DNA of 64,000 bases from Sphaerolaimus hirsutus. Its lineage: Eukaryota; Nematoda; Chromadorea; Monhysterida; Sphaerolaimidae. Position numbers and translations under genes: made by a program. Each line of letters starts with the position of its first letter. Position 1 is the stretch's first letter. Positions 31,246 to 42,815 of the stretch are shown one piece after another. The notes under the pieces were generated by a model that did not search any database, was not told where the DNA came from, and was given only the letters and a program-made list of their open reading frames with translations. The stretch is taken from positions 1,051,206 through 1,115,205 of the forward strand of contig OZ038459.1 of the NCBI GenBank assembly GCA_964036195.1. Direction: 5' to 3'.

Positions 31246-34200
31246 TCACATGCTGGTGATGGTGGGCGCCAAAGTGATGAGTGGCGTTTCCACAGTCGCC
31301 TCGGTGGTGAACGTGGTCGTGCGCGAAGTCGTGGGTGTGCGTGAAGTTGCAGGTCCGGTTGTTGGTGATGCCAACGCCGACCTAGCCTGATGATGAAGCA
31401 GGTAGTTGCCCGTGTCGCTTCCTGCGCGTTCGCGTGAGGTGAATTTGCGGATATCGGGCATGTGAACACTGTCTCTGTTCCTGGCTCTGACTTGTCCTTC
31501 ATCAGCTGAACTTTCATCTGGTTGAACGTATGCTGATAGTGACTTTGCCATTCTGTCCTCTGTTTCTGCTCTCCTGGCAAATCTGACGGACTGTGTTGAG
31601 TTGGATCTGGCTCTCCTCTTGATTGCTGGTCTCAACTCTGTCTTGCGCACTTTTCTTTGTGGATAATTGGTCTCTTTCTGAGTTGATTTCTTGATAGTGT
31701 ATCTGATGGCTCTGAAGCATAGCCATATGCATTTGAATGGACACACTATGCATTTCCATATGCATGTGTATACACACGGTGGAATCACTGGTTTCCCTGT
31801 GGCAATCCTCCAATTGTACCACAGGTATCCTGCAGCTACAATTCCGGCTATCAGGATTGTGATCCCCAGCAGCATTGCGATTGTGTTGATGATCACTTGA
31901 AAGGGTCCTTTCAGCATTCCTCCCATAAAGTTGGTGTACCCTTTTGACACTCCAGATATATAGTGACCATATGCTTTGCCGATTCCTGCTGCTGTCTGTC
32001 CAATTCCAGCTCCAATGCCTTCTATTGAATTTCTGATCACTCTGGGATCCAATGACATATCTGCTGTGTAATCGATCAACTGGTTCTGCACATGCTCTAA
32101 ATTCTGTAGTCTCTGAATCTGGCCTCTGACATCCATGAAATTGGTTGCTCTGTTGACAATGTTGGTGAACAGGTGAGGCGCGTCAAACGTGAAGGCCTGC
32201 CACTGTCCTTTCCATGTCATTTCAATTGGCGTCTCTGTGACATGCACCATTCCATGTGCGGACTTCCACTGTCCATGCTCATTTCTGTACAGGTGCGGTG
32301 TAGTGTGGCTGCAGTCCTCTTCTGGTGATTTCTCCACCAAGTCTCTGCTGCCTGGGCTCTTGAACCACAAGGGCCCGTCTTTGTCCAATCTCATTGGTGT
32401 GTATTTGTAGCATGTCTCTCCCACTTTTCCCGTTTGATAAATTATGTATGGCTGCACTTCCTTGCATTCCCAAAACATAATTGCTTCTCCAGCCCATTCT
32501 GCATGAACATCCTGTCTTCCCAGCATGGCTCGAATTCCCAATGTTGGATCGATGCGGAAAAGCTGAGTCAACATGTCCAGCTGGTTCTTGCGAAGTTGAC
32601 ATAGCTGATGCCATACAATCGCAAATTGTGCCTGAGTCATCTCTCTGACCACATGTTGCAGGAACTGAAACTTGGAGTTTCTGTCGTCCAATCTGGCATA
32701 CAATGTTCCACTGATTGTCGACTCTCTTGCCTCCACTATCTTTCCTGGCATTGCCCATTCTACAGGCACATCTTCTCTTCTGTCAAACTGGATGAATACA
32801 CCTCCTTGATCGGTGTAGTATGTGTCTCCTGGAACACATTCTGAGCCAATTGGCCTCTTTGTCTTGTTGCTGTGGGAGTATGCTGCTTGCAATTTTGACA
32901 CAATAATTGTCTGGCCAGATATCTCTGATTTGAATCTGCCAATTCTCTCATATGCACATTGATGCTTGAAGTTCTCCGTATCCCACACTGTGATTCCATA
33001 ATTGTGGTCTCTGCAATGTCCCATCATGGCTCTGCACTGGCTGAAATCTTGCAAGTCGCTGATTACAGTCTTTCCATCAAGTGAAGCCACGGTTCCTTCT
33101 TCCATGTAGAAGTTACTGACGACATTCTCTTTGTCATGGCAACACCATGAATATTCCACTTTCAAGGTTTGATTGGTTGTCCACACTCTGGGCTCCATTT
33201 CCACCAAAGGTGTTCCTCTGAACATCTTGTGAATTCTTGCATAGTTACAGGCTACCACGCCAACTTGCTGGTATTTCTCAAAATTGCCTGTAATGCCTTT
33301 CGCTCCCCAGAAACTGGTGTGTGTGATGATTTCTTTGATTCTGATGTAGCATCTGTATGCTTTCTCTTTCTGTGGAATCTGTCTCTGTGCATAAAGTGTA
33401 ACTTTCATTGCCTTGACAAAATTCCTTGGTGGGATATGGCACTGCACTTCTTCAGGAACTGTAAGCGCATGTCCATGTCTTCCACTGGTACAAATCTGAT
33501 ACTTCTGGCTTTGTGAGCTGATCACTTGTTCCACAGGATGATCTTTGATTGCATCCTTGAATCTCTCATAAGTCTGCATCTCTCTGACAGATTTTGGTGG
33601 CCATTCTGAAGGCAAAGGCGGCAATCCATGATGCGCTGCCAATGATGGTGGCCTTACTGTCGAGGTTTCTAGAACGTATGTTCTGGAAAATACTTCGCTG
33701 TAAGCTTTGCCGGCTTCTCTCAGCGTTGCTGACTCTGACATGCCTGTCAGCATCAACACCATGCACAACATTCCAATCACCAGACTGCTGGTGGTTGCTG
33801 TGGTTTTCCCTGTTGCACTTCTCAGGACTCTATCCGATGCTGAGTTCCTCTGAGCAGGGTTTTGTACAGAGTCTCTGTTCGAGCTCTGATTTCTGACATG
33901 TTTCTGGACAATTGCTGGGTCCAGTAAATTTACTTTGACTGTCACTGCTGTCTCTGGGATATCCATTGTCTTTGAATTGATTTCCAGCGGATACAATTGA
34001 TTGAGTGGTCTGCTAACCACATTTCTGTTGGCAGTTCTGACTTTTGCTGAGCGAATCTGTCCATCTTTGCTGGGCTCTAACTGCTCGATGCGACCCATCC
34101 TCCATGCACCTCTGGGCATGTTCTCTTCATAAATCAGCACAACTTCATTCACTTTGGGTTCTTGAGTCGCTGTCAATCTGCCATGTTTGTGTGTCACCTG

Positions 34201-35424
34201 AGTCCTTTCCCTCAAGCTCGGGATATACTCTTGATGCCACAAGTCCCAGAACTTATCCAAAGTTTGCTGGGTTGTCTCCCAATATTTCTGCAGTTTTGCT
34301 GCGTTATCCATTCTGGGCACAAATTCTCCATCTTTGTCTGCATCAAACTGTGGTGCTCCAATCTGACCTTCCCCTGTCAGGAAGTCTTTTGGCGTCAGCA
34401 CTCTGAGGCTCTTTACATCACCATAGATGTAAGAGATTGGCCTGCTGTTGATCACTGCCTCGACTTCTGGCAGAAGTGTCAACAATTCTTGCAGAGTTAA
34501 CATTCTGTGCCCCACAGCTGCCTTGAAATGTTTCTTGGTGATGCCCACCATTCTCTCATAGACTCCTCCCTGCCACGGTGCCATAGGAGTAGTCATGTTC
34601 CACTGGATTTGTTGCTGTGAGCAGTAAGTCTGTACTGCCCCACTTTTGACCATTTCTGACCATTCTTTTCCAGTATTAATGGCCTTGTCAGTGCTTGTGC
34701 TGAGCACTTTCTCTGTCAATTTGAATTGCGTCGCATTGTCTGAAATCACTGCCTCAGGCTTTCCGCGCCTGGCGATGAATCTCCTGACTGCATTCAGGAA
34801 TTCTTGTGCTGTCATGTCCAGCACACTTTCCAGGTGAACTGCACGTGTCACCATGCATGTGAACAAACAAATCCACATTTTCCTGTGATCTTTGTCCACT
34901 TTGTACCAAACTGGTCCCAAATAATCCAAACCCGTGTACTGGAACGGTCTGGCTCTCTGAACTCTGGTTTCTGGCAAATCTGGCATTGGTGGAAGCTGGT
35001 ACGGCTTCGCTCCCAATTTCTTACAGGTTGGGCAGGTTCTCGTCACATTGTAGATCACCCGTCTGCCCTGTGTAATCCAGTACTTTTGTCTGATCGCTGC
35101 CAATGTATGTTGCACTCCTGCGTGCATCAACTTCTCATGCTGGTCTCTGACGATCAGCTGAGTCACTGTAGCCGTTGCTGGCAACAGTATGAGTGGCACT
35201 GTGACCTCCTGTGGGTCTGTATGCTCCATTCTGCCGTGGCACTTCAGGATTCCATCCTGATGCATTTGCACATTGAGCCATTTGATCAACTGCTGGTCTG
35301 CAGCTGCTTTCTTGCCATCCTGGCTGCCTTTGCTGTGGCCTGTTGCCAGAATCTTTGCCACTTCTTTGTAATGATTCTGTTGCGTCACTTTGATCCAATA
35401 TTTCCACGCACTCTCTCTCTTCAA
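31246..35424 (-). CDS. Element 2 integrase-envelope frame
   Basis: 1392 codons, in a different frame from the upstream gag-pol frame; the break lies at the TC/GA dinucleotide run 35411-35421. Integrase: zinc-finger cysteines 'CPTCKK' at about residue 130, then D in 'TGLDYLGP', D in 'AVISDNATQF' and E in 'GGVYERMVG', followed by a DUF5641-like module ('MPRGAWRMGRIEQLEPSKDG') near 450. The envelope part begins with a hydrophobic leader ('LVIGMLCMVLMLTGMSESA') near 550. Its ectodomain shares landmarks with element 1 ('EEGTVASLDGKTVISDLQD', 'DPTLGIRAMLGRQDVHAEW'). A glycine-rich pre-membrane segment and one membrane segment (about 1177-1203) follow. The tail starts with a cysteine cluster ('CVYTCIWKCIVCPFKCIWLC') that could be palmitoylated. 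The stop is 43 bases before the LTR. Confidence 0.88.
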   Translation of the reverse strand: MKRESAWKYWIKVTQQNHYKEVAKILATGHSKGSQDGKKAAADQQLIKWLNVQMHQDGILKCHGRMEHTDPQEVTVPLILLPATATVTQLIVRDQHEKLMHAGVQHTLAAIRQKYWITQGRRVIYNVTRTCPTCKKLGAKPYQLPPMPDLPETRVQRARPFQYTGLDYLGPVWYKVDKDHRKMWICLFTCMVTRAVHLESVLDMTAQEFLNAVRRFIARRGKPEAVISDNATQFKLTEKVLSTSTDKAINTGKEWSEMVKSGAVQTYCSQQQIQWNMTTPMAPWQGGVYERMVGITKKHFKAAVGHRMLTLQELLTLLPEVEAVINSRPISYIYGDVKSLRVLTPKDFLTGEGQIGAPQFDADKDGEFVPRMDNAAKLQKYWETTQQTLDKFWDLWHQEYIPSLRERTQVTHKHGRLTATQEPKVNEVVLIYEENMPRGAWRMGRIEQLEPSKDGQIRSAKVRTANRNVVSRPLNQLYPLEINSKTMDIPETAVTVKVNLLDPAIVQKHVRNQSSNRDSVQNPAQRNSASDRVLRSATGKTTATTSSLVIGMLCMVLMLTGMSESATLREAGKAYSEVFSRTYVLETSTVRPPSLAAHHGLPPLPSEWPPKSVREMQTYERFKDAIKDHPVEQVISSQSQKYQICTSGRHGHALTVPEEVQCHIPPRNFVKAMKVTLYAQRQIPQKEKAYRCYIRIKEIITHTSFWGAKGITGNFEKYQQVGVVACNYARIHKMFRGTPLVEMEPRVWTTNQTLKVEYSWCCHDKENVVSNFYMEEGTVASLDGKTVISDLQDFSQCRAMMGHCRDHNYGITVWDTENFKHQCAYERIGRFKSEISGQTIIVSKLQAAYSHSNKTKRPIGSECVPGDTYYTDQGGVFIQFDRREDVPVEWAMPGKIVEARESTISGTLYARLDDRNSKFQFLQHVVREMTQAQFAIVWHQLCQLRKNQLDMLTQLFRIDPTLGIRAMLGRQDVHAEWAGEAIMFWECKEVQPYIIYQTGKVGETCYKYTPMRLDKDGPLWFKSPGSRDLVEKSPEEDCSHTTPHLYRNEHGQWKSAHGMVHVTETPIEMTWKGQWQAFTFDAPHLFTNIVNRATNFMDVRGQIQRLQNLEHVQNQLIDYTADMSLDPRVIRNSIEGIGAGIGQTAAGIGKAYGHYISGVSKGYTNFMGGMLKGPFQVIINTIAMLLGITILIAGIVAAGYLWYNWRIATGKPVIPPCVYTCIWKCIVCPFKCIWLCFRAIRYTIKKSTQKETNYPQRKVRKTELRPAIKRRARSNSTQSVRFARRAETEDRMAKSLSAYVQPDESSADEGQVRARNRDSVHMPDIRKFTSRERAGSDTGNYLLHHQARSALASPTTGPATSRTPTTSRTTTFTTEATVETPLITLAPTITSM
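31800..33800 (-). other. Element 2 envelope-like domain
   Basis: The region of the integrase-envelope frame from the hydrophobic leader to the membrane segment. It is collinear with the element 1 envelope over its whole length, with conserved cysteines, so the env domain was present in the common ancestor of the two elements or moved between them. Confidence 0.75.
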
Positions 35425-38400
35425 TACTGATAATTCCCTGTGGTTTCATTGTACCACAGATACTTTTCATGATTTCTGACAATCCATTCTGACTGTCATT
35501 TTTGCTGCGCTTTTTGTGCATCTGTCGCACAAATCTCATCACGTATACTGTTGCATCCAGTAACTTTGTCAGTGATGAGAATCTCTGAATCTCAATTCCC
35601 AATGGGTTGCTTTGCTTGCTTTCATCAGCTTGCACATTGCTGGCATCTGGGTCCCTGACCACTTGCTGTGTGGCGCCCAGGTAAATTGGACTGGCTTTTG
35701 GGAACTTGAGCTCTTCTTTCTTGATTTCTGCCATTACTTCTGGCGTAACTGGCTCCACTTTCGGCTCTGGCCACTCTCCAGTCATTAGCCATTCTGGCCC
35801 CTTCCACCACAGGTTACTGCCTTCCAACTCTGACATATTCATGCCTCTAGTGGCCATGTCAGCTGGGTTCTCCAGTCCTGTGATGTGTCTGATGTGCATG
35901 TTCTCTGTCTCACTCTGAATTTTCCTGATTTCATCCAATCTGTTCTTGACAAAACATGCCAGTGGCTTCGCTGTTGTCAGCCACTTCAGACAACAGGTTG
36001 AATCTGACCATACAACTGTTTGACTGAATTTGACGTCCTTGAGCTCTTTGTGAATAAACTTTGACATTCTGCTGCCGATCAACATTGCTAACAATTCCAG
36101 CCGTGGAATTGTCACTTCTGGTTTCTTTGGAGCGAGTCTCAATCTGGAGTACAGCAGGCTTGACGTGCCGCTGTCATCTTCTGTTTTCTGGCATATGTAT
36201 GCCGATGCACTGTATGCCATTGCTGAGGCATCAACGAAAATGTGCAGTTGTGCATCTGCACCACTCTGATAATTCAGATTTCTGTTGAACTTGATCTGTC
36301 CAACTTTGAGCAACTCTGTCTCCAATTGCTGCCAAATTGCTGTCTGTTCCTCAGACAGGGGAGTATCCCACTCTTTGGCACTTGGTCCTGAATGCCATAA
36401 CGTTTGCAAAAATCTCTTTGCTGGCAGTAGGACAGGACTGACGAGTCCCATTGGATCAAAACATCCCGCAGTCACCTTTGCAACTGTCCTTTTCGTGGGA
36501 AGTTTGATTTTCTGGTCAGTTTCTGATAACTGTGATTGCTGAACTGTCTTTGGCGTTTTCAGCCACATCTGGTCGCTCTCTGTGTCCCATTTCATTCCTA
36601 GGACTGTTGTGACAATTTCCTTGGCCACATCTGACTCTGCCAATTGCCAAGTAAAGCTCTTATTGTTGCTGTTCCATTCTCTCAGATTCATCTGTGCCTC
36701 TGTGAACAGCACTTTGGATTCCTGGTACAATTCGATTGCTTTCTGCTCTGTGTCCACACTGAGGATCAAATTATCCACATACAGATTTTCATCGATCAAT
36801 TTTGCATTTTCTGTGCCAGCTTGATTCAGGTGGTATCTGACTGTCAGCGCCAGCAGCGCTGGACTGCAGATTATACCAAATGGCACTCTGGCAAATCTGT
36901 AAATCTGAATGTTGTCCTCCATGGATGGTTTCGTGGGATCCTTGTACCACAGAAATCTTGTCACATCTCTGTCACTGTCCTGCAGACTAATCTGCAGAAA
37001 CGCTTTCTCTATGTCTGCGACCAGGGCGATTCCATGCAACCGGAATCGCATCAGCATCCCTACCAGCTGTGGTAGTATCACTGGACCGCGGTACATGCAC
37101 TCATTCAAGCTTGGCATGCCTGGCGGTTTCGCTGAGGCATCATATACCTCTCTGACCTTTGTGGTAGTTTTCTCTGGCGTTATCACTGGTTGATGAGGCA
37201 AAATATGGAACTTTCTGCCATCCATAATATCCTCTTGGACCTTCTCAATCACTCCTTGCTCCTCTTGCGTTTTCATGATTGTCTGAATTTTCTCCAGTAA
37301 TTCTGGGTCTCTCTTGAGCCTGTTGGTGAGGTACCTGAACCTCTTGAACGCCATTGCTTTGTTATCTGGGAGTTCATGCAAATTTGGTTTGTACATGAAC
37401 TTTACAGAGTACCGTCCATCTGGGTTTCTCTGTACACTCTCATTGAATTGCTTGATGGCCTCATCGTCCTCGACGAGGTCTGGCTGGTCCATTATGCCAA
37501 TGGTATCCAGTCTGTCCATGTCTTTGACATTTGGTACAGGAGCAATTGACAACGGTACTTCCTCGTACCACTTTTCTCTCTGAATTTGATGCACAATTGT
37601 GTTGACCACCACCGGATATGCACCATCCGTGGTCCATTGATTTCTGTTGCTCGTCAGCTGCCCACCTCCCATCAGCAATCCCAATTCTGATGGAATGACA
37701 TACAATCCTGACGGAAGTCTGGTGGTGCTGGTGTTTCTGGACATCAAGTCCCAGAAATAATTCAAGCCCACTATAATGTCTGGCTTGAACTTGCACTCTG
37801 TCCCTTTTTCCTTGGGAATTCTGTCTGCAAAGTAACTCTCATCCGGGAAGTACTTCTGCAGGTACTTTTCGTCCTGTTCTGACACAGGCACTTTGACTTG
37901 TTCTGTGGTCAACGTCGGGACCACATCAGCCACCATATCAACTTTCTGGCCATTTCTGAGCCGCATTCTGAATTCCACTTGCTGTACGACTTTATAGTGC
38001 AGCTTTTCATTTCCGAATGTGTACACCTGGATGTGGTGTTCACCTGTACTCTTCAAATTGAGTTTCTTGGCCACTTTCTCTGACATGTACGTTCCCTGGG
38101 ATCCTGTGTCCAGGAACGCTTGAATCTGTAGTGGTGGCTGTTCAGGCTCCATCTCTGTATCCATTTCTGAAGCCTCAATCACGGTTCTGGCTGTCATCAA
38201 CATTGACATATTTCTGTTTACTGACAGGTTTACTGACGTATTTTGTTGCTTTGTATTTGGTTCTGTGACCACTGTGCTGGATATGGTTTCTGTCTCTACC
38301 ACTTCTGGTCCAGCTTCTTCCACAGTGACACAATTCACTGTGGCTTTTCTCTGTTGGCTCTGTGCTGGTCGACCGGCCGTCGGCACAGACTTTCTGCCAT

Positions 38401-39946
38401 TGTTTGTTGATTGCTGGCCATTCTGTTGACCATTCGCTCTGAACGCTGGAATTTGCCGTCCAGCGTTTCCATTGCCATTGTCACCAAATTTCTCTGGGCA
38501 CACCGCAGTGTGGTGCCTATTGGACTTGCAATAGAAGCAACTTCTCGTAAATTGACATTGATTCATGTAATGCCCTTTCTGCAGGCATCTCAGGCATCGC
38601 TCTGCCTTTGACAAAATCACTCTCCTTTCTCTGGCAGTTTTGAACTTTGGACACTTATCGTTAAAGTGTAATTGCTGTGTGTCATTGCAGAACACACACG
38701 GCCTCCCAGGATTCATGAATCCAGCCTGTGGTGCACTCTGACCATTCTGGATCACAGACATGCTCCCTGTGCTGGTCCTTGGGTTCTCTGGCCCTCTGAA
38801 TCGATTCCCATTGCCTTGGAACCGATTATTGAATTGCTGTGCGCGGGGATTATTCCCGAATCCCTGGCGCGATTGCTGAACTGGTGCCTCAGTTTGCTGT
38901 GCATGCTGTACAGCCTCACTGAGCGCTAGCTGCTTGCCAAACAGCTTTCTGAATATCTCCACCGTCAAGGCTTCCTCAGTTCCCTGTTCCTTCTGGATTT
39001 CTCTGAGAACCTCGGGTGGCACTTTCTGTTGCAGCTGGCTCAACAGCATTGGATGTTCCACTGATTCACCCAGTGACTCCAACTGCTGGAGCAGCCTTTC
39101 AATTGCATCAAACAAAATTCTCATATCCTGACAGGTATTCCTGGCCTGTCGCAACTTCATGATATTACTCATCAGCGTGTTTCTGACTACAACTGGCTGG
39201 TCATATCTTTTCTTGAGCATTGCAATTGCAGGTGCATAATTCTCTGCCGTCACACTCAATCCACTGATCATGCCAAATGCTGAGCCTTTCAGCAAGCTCC
39301 TCAAGTATGAGAACTTGGAAATGTCCTCCAAATCTGTCCGATTGTGGATGTGGGATTCGAACATTTGCCACCATGATCGAAATTTGACAATTTCCCCAGT
39401 AAACTGTTCCACTTCCAGTTTCTGTAATTTGACGCTCTTTGCCGTGGTTGCATTGGTTGAACTGGCCCCCGGAGCAGCTCCCTGAGCTGTTAGAGCCATC
39501 TGGGCAGCCATCTGCTGTATGAATGCTGTATTGACTTCATACATGGTATTTCCGCTCTGTTGCTGGATCATGTCTTGCAACTCTTCGATGTATACATTCA
39601 TGGCTGCTATTTTCTGTGTCACCAAGTCTGACATGTTCGCATATTCCTCATATGAGTCTTGGTATATCTTTTGTTCTTGTTCCATCTGGTCGGGTTCGTC
39701 AATGTCCTTGACGACATCCCTCCATGCGTCAAATTGAGTTCTCACTGCGGTCATTGCACTTTCCAATTTTGCACCCTCCTGTTTGACAGATGCAATCACT
39801 CATCTCATTTCTGTTCTCTTCTCTTCCTTCGTTGCTCCCGCAAATAGTTCTGGGTCGTATTTGGCATATTCTCTTGCCAATCTGTTGTCCACCCTGTGCT
39901 TTGCTGGCCCCAGGGTCTTTCTGATGTGACCCGTTGGTGAAACCAT
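35135..39946 (-). CDS. Element 2 gag-protease-RT-RNase H frame (with in-frame TGA)
   Basis: One frame from ATG at 39946 to a stop at 35135, interrupted by TGA at 39802-39800 (codon 49). Sequence before and after the TGA aligns with the start of gag in element 3, so the stop is inside gag. DUF1759 core at about residues 170-330; three zinc knuckles at about 414-490 (CVFCNDTQQLHFNDKC, CLRCLQKGHYMNQC, CFYCKSNRHHTAVC); protease FLDTGSQG near 605 and 'LPSGLYVIPSELGLLMGG' near 745. RT has 'ALVADIEKAFLQISL' near 975 and YVDN near 1054. RNase H has 'HIFVDASAMAYSASAYI' near 1235, 'WSDSTCCLKWL' near 1312 and 'NPADMATRG' near 1358. The last 95 codons are out of frame with integrase and are not real protein. 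Confidence 0.88.
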
Positions 39947-41173
39947 TCTTGCTGATGAATTTTCCTTCACTGTTTCTCTTTATAGTGCGTCTCCTGTGAC
40001 GCTTGTGACGCTTCTCTGCGTCTTTCTGTGTAGTGCTCTGTGCACCACGGATTTGTTGTGCCACGCACAATACCAATGCAGTCCTACAGGCCCCTGACGT
40101 GTTCTCACGCGTTGACCTTTACTGCACTGGCACCAGGTGTGTTCCTAAAGCCCCTGACGTGATTGTTTACACGCGTTGACTTCAACACACCGGTCAAATC
40201 CACCTGGACAATAAACAATTTATTTGCCCAGCAGTGTGCGCCCAAAGAGGGTCCGTACACACTCTTTCTGAGCGCTCTGGCGCTCTTTCTGGCACGCCTG
40301 TGTGCCTTGTGACCACGCCGGCCACTTGCTTTCCTGGCGGCTCCTGTGCCGCTGTGCGCAGTGCTGCGCTTGCCGTGTCACCTGTGACACGTTTCTGTGC
40401 ACTCTGGTGCACTTTCTGATTCTGGGCAGTGTTTCTGTACACTGCTCTGCAATTGCGCCTGTGCAATGCAGAATTTCTGGCACTTTTGTGCTATCTGATC
40501 TGATGGTACCGAGCAGGCACAGCGTGTATATTTGATGGGAGCTCCGCAAAGCCCCTACACGCTACCAAGTATCCTAATACTTGGTTTTCAAATCCACTCT
40601 CTGTCAGCTACAGCCCTCTGTCAGCTACAGCCCTTTGTACACTGATACCCCTACTTTTGCACTTCCGAGGTATGAGTCCACTCTTACCCAGTGGAGCGAG
40701 GGACCTCCGCGAATGCCCAAAAACAGCCCTTTGACTAGCGTGGCTCTGTGGCGATCCTGTCTCCGTCAGGTCACCCTCCCTTGGCATAGGAAGGACGTGC
40801 GAGCGGTCACTGGCGTCCGGGTGTCCAGGAGCGTCCAGCGAAAGTTTGACCACCGTCCGACAATGACTCCTTGTCAAATGCCGGTGCCGCCCAGCGTCTA
40901 GCACCTTGCCAGAACACTGGTGAAAGCTGCCTGAAATCCTGACAGGCTTGTCAGAACTCCAGTGTCCTCCGCGCGTGAGCGTAGAACCGCTCCCAGGATG
41001 TAGACAGGAGTGCCGTGACTTTGGCACAATGCTGTCTGCAAATCAACAGCCAACGCTCAGCCAAGGCCAATTGATGTTCAGCAGGACTTTTGAAGTTCTG
41101 CCAACTGCCGCACAATGTCCGTTCCGGCTTGGTGATAGCACAATGTCATGCAATCACCCTGCTCGCTGTGCCA
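39947..41173 (-). other. Element 2 leader between primer site and gag
   Basis: About 1.2 kb, unusually long against about 260 bases in element 1. It has internal direct repeats: 'cccctgacgtg' with 'acgcgttgac' twice at 40093-40181, and 'tctgtcagctacagccct' twice at 40600-40635. It is rich in TCTG on the + strand like the coding region. Short frames here have no recognised motif. It may carry the packaging signal. Confidence 0.6.
41156..41173 (-). promoter_or_regulatory. Element 2 primer binding site, tRNA-Ser
   Basis: On the - strand TGGCACAGCGAGCAGGGT directly follows the 5' LTR. It equals the element 1 site except for one G-to-A change, which still allows a G-U type pair with the tRNA. Confidence 0.8.
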
Positions 41174-42466
41174 TGTGATGAAGCCACCGAAGTCAGCGTC
41201 TTCTACCACCGAATCCGGCTGCTTCAAGACCGTAGTGAGAAACGGCCTTTAGAGTGGTTGATTTCCCATTGTAGCCGAACGTCCACTTGTCGACAGCCAA
41301 GTTGAGTTTATTTCGTAGTTGTGTGTTGAAAAAAGGGGGTTCGAATTGTTTCAGGTACTTTATTTCGATCAGATACAGCGTGTTACAAAAGCGCAAAGCC
41401 TAGCGAGCTTCCTATTCAAAGTTTCTATCGCTAGCTTATTTTCGTTCAGTAGCTTGGGGTCCGCAGACTGAAGTAAAAACTTCCAAAGTAGCTAAGACAC
41501 GGAAATCATGTATAGAAAAACAGCTACAGTAATTTCCTAATACAAATACACAAATAAGTCACGAATGCAACAAATAAACACATCTAGCCGAAACAGTTGC
41601 TTTATACTGCGCGTGCATACATTCAAACAATTATGGTAAAGAAATACCAGGTACAAATTGGGCTAATAGAAAAACTATTAATCTTGAGAGGCGCGAAGTC
41701 GGCAAACTCGGCCGATTTACTAATTTGCTTCAATTTGTCAGAAAACATTGACGCACATTGGAACTAATAAAATAGGGTTCGAAAACTGTAAATAGTAGTG
41801 TAAATGTTCCTAATGACGTAAATAGAGCAGGGTATATCTGATATAATAATAATAATCACTTCCTGGAAACGTATATTTCATAATGGATAAATTGGGACTT
41901 ATTCAAGTAAATGGGTATAATAATTGAGCAGGGTTTGTAATATATTCTTGAGCAGGGTATTATAAATAATATCAAAGTAAATATAAATAGTTGTGAGCAG
42001 GGTTATGACAATTATGCCTATGCGAAGGGCTTTGTACAGTAAATGCTAGTTGTGCGCAGGGCACCATTTCTCTATTAGGACGCTGGCCTGATAATTACGC
42101 GGCACGTAAATAATTACAAGATTTGACTTTTGTAAATTGTAAGTAAACTATGCAAATGTATATATAATCATGATCAGAAAATTACGGCGAGTTGAATAAG
42201 CCTAATATTATATTAATACACCTAATAATAACATATTTGACCTTTTAACCTAAACATTCCACATAAACCTATCAATAACTTATAAAATACTTTCTTAATC
42301 AAATATTCTCCATGGATACGTAATAAGTATAGGAAATACAATTTGCGTGGTGAATAAATATAGTGCATGAAAAGTAAAATAGTGCAAATAAGTAAATGTG
42401 CGAATATGAGCCTAATTATCAATTCTCTGTATTTCTTTATCCATCCATTTTGCCACGGTCAGCACA
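41174..42466 (-). repeat. Element 2 5' LTR
   Basis: 1293 bp, upstream of the leader on the coding strand. Many substitutions and small indels separate it from the other LTR (for example the G run near 41333 and the bases near 41386-41393). Confidence 0.9.
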
Positions 42467-42815
42467 ACCACCCTAGTGCTTCGCATAATGGACAGTTAAT
42501 CCATTGCCTAGTGTTGTTGTGCCTAAAGCGTACTTGTTGTATTTTTGGAAGCCACCCATGTCTTCCCGCGAACCATGTGTGTTCATTTGTTTGTAATGTT
42601 TCTGGTAATAGTGGTGTTATCTCGTCTAGCACTTGATTTTCTTTTTGTACACTTCTTTGCCCTGTTGTCCTAGATTTCAAGCCCACTTCCCAGCCGTAGT
42701 GTTTACATGCGGTTAGTATCTCGTTTTTAGAACATGTTTGCAAATTTTCTAAGCCTACTTCCCTCTTTGCTCCTATTGCCCGCCCCCGTGGTGAATTTTT
42801 CCTCATTCCTCGCAT
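42467..42815 (-). pseudogene. Uncharacterised ORF fragment cut by element 2
   Basis: A 118-codon frame on the - strand (42815 to 42459) whose last codons lie in the LTR of element 2, so the original reading frame was truncated by that insertion. It contains 'CSKNEILTACKHYGWEVGLK' and a Trp/Cys-containing end ('RHNNTRQWINCPLCEALG'). I do not recognise a family. The continuation is not visible on the far side of element 2. Confidence 0.35.

Larger units (their letters stand above)
29910..42466 (-). mobile_element. Element 2: BEL/Pao LTR retrotransposon with envelope-like gene (damaged)
   Basis: The 12.56-kb element is on the - strand. LTRs are 1294 bp (29910-31203) and 1293 bp (41174-42466), with ends TGTGCTGACC and GCTTCATCACA on the coding strand. 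Internal order is tRNA-Ser primer site, a 1.2-kb leader, gag, protease, RT, RNase H, integrase and envelope. Damage: an in-frame TGA early in gag and one frameshift before integrase. The LTRs show about 30 differences in the first 550 aligned bases by eye, so this copy is far older than element 1. Flanking bases do not form a target duplication. Confidence 0.93.

Noticed and set aside
34804-35430. 208-codon + strand frame opposite element 2 integrase
   Set aside because: Antisense shadow of the integrase coding strand; no domain.
40194-41178. Several overlapping frames in the element 2 leader
   Set aside because: Frames overlap on both strands, have biased Cys/Arg/Ser content and no motif; left as leader.
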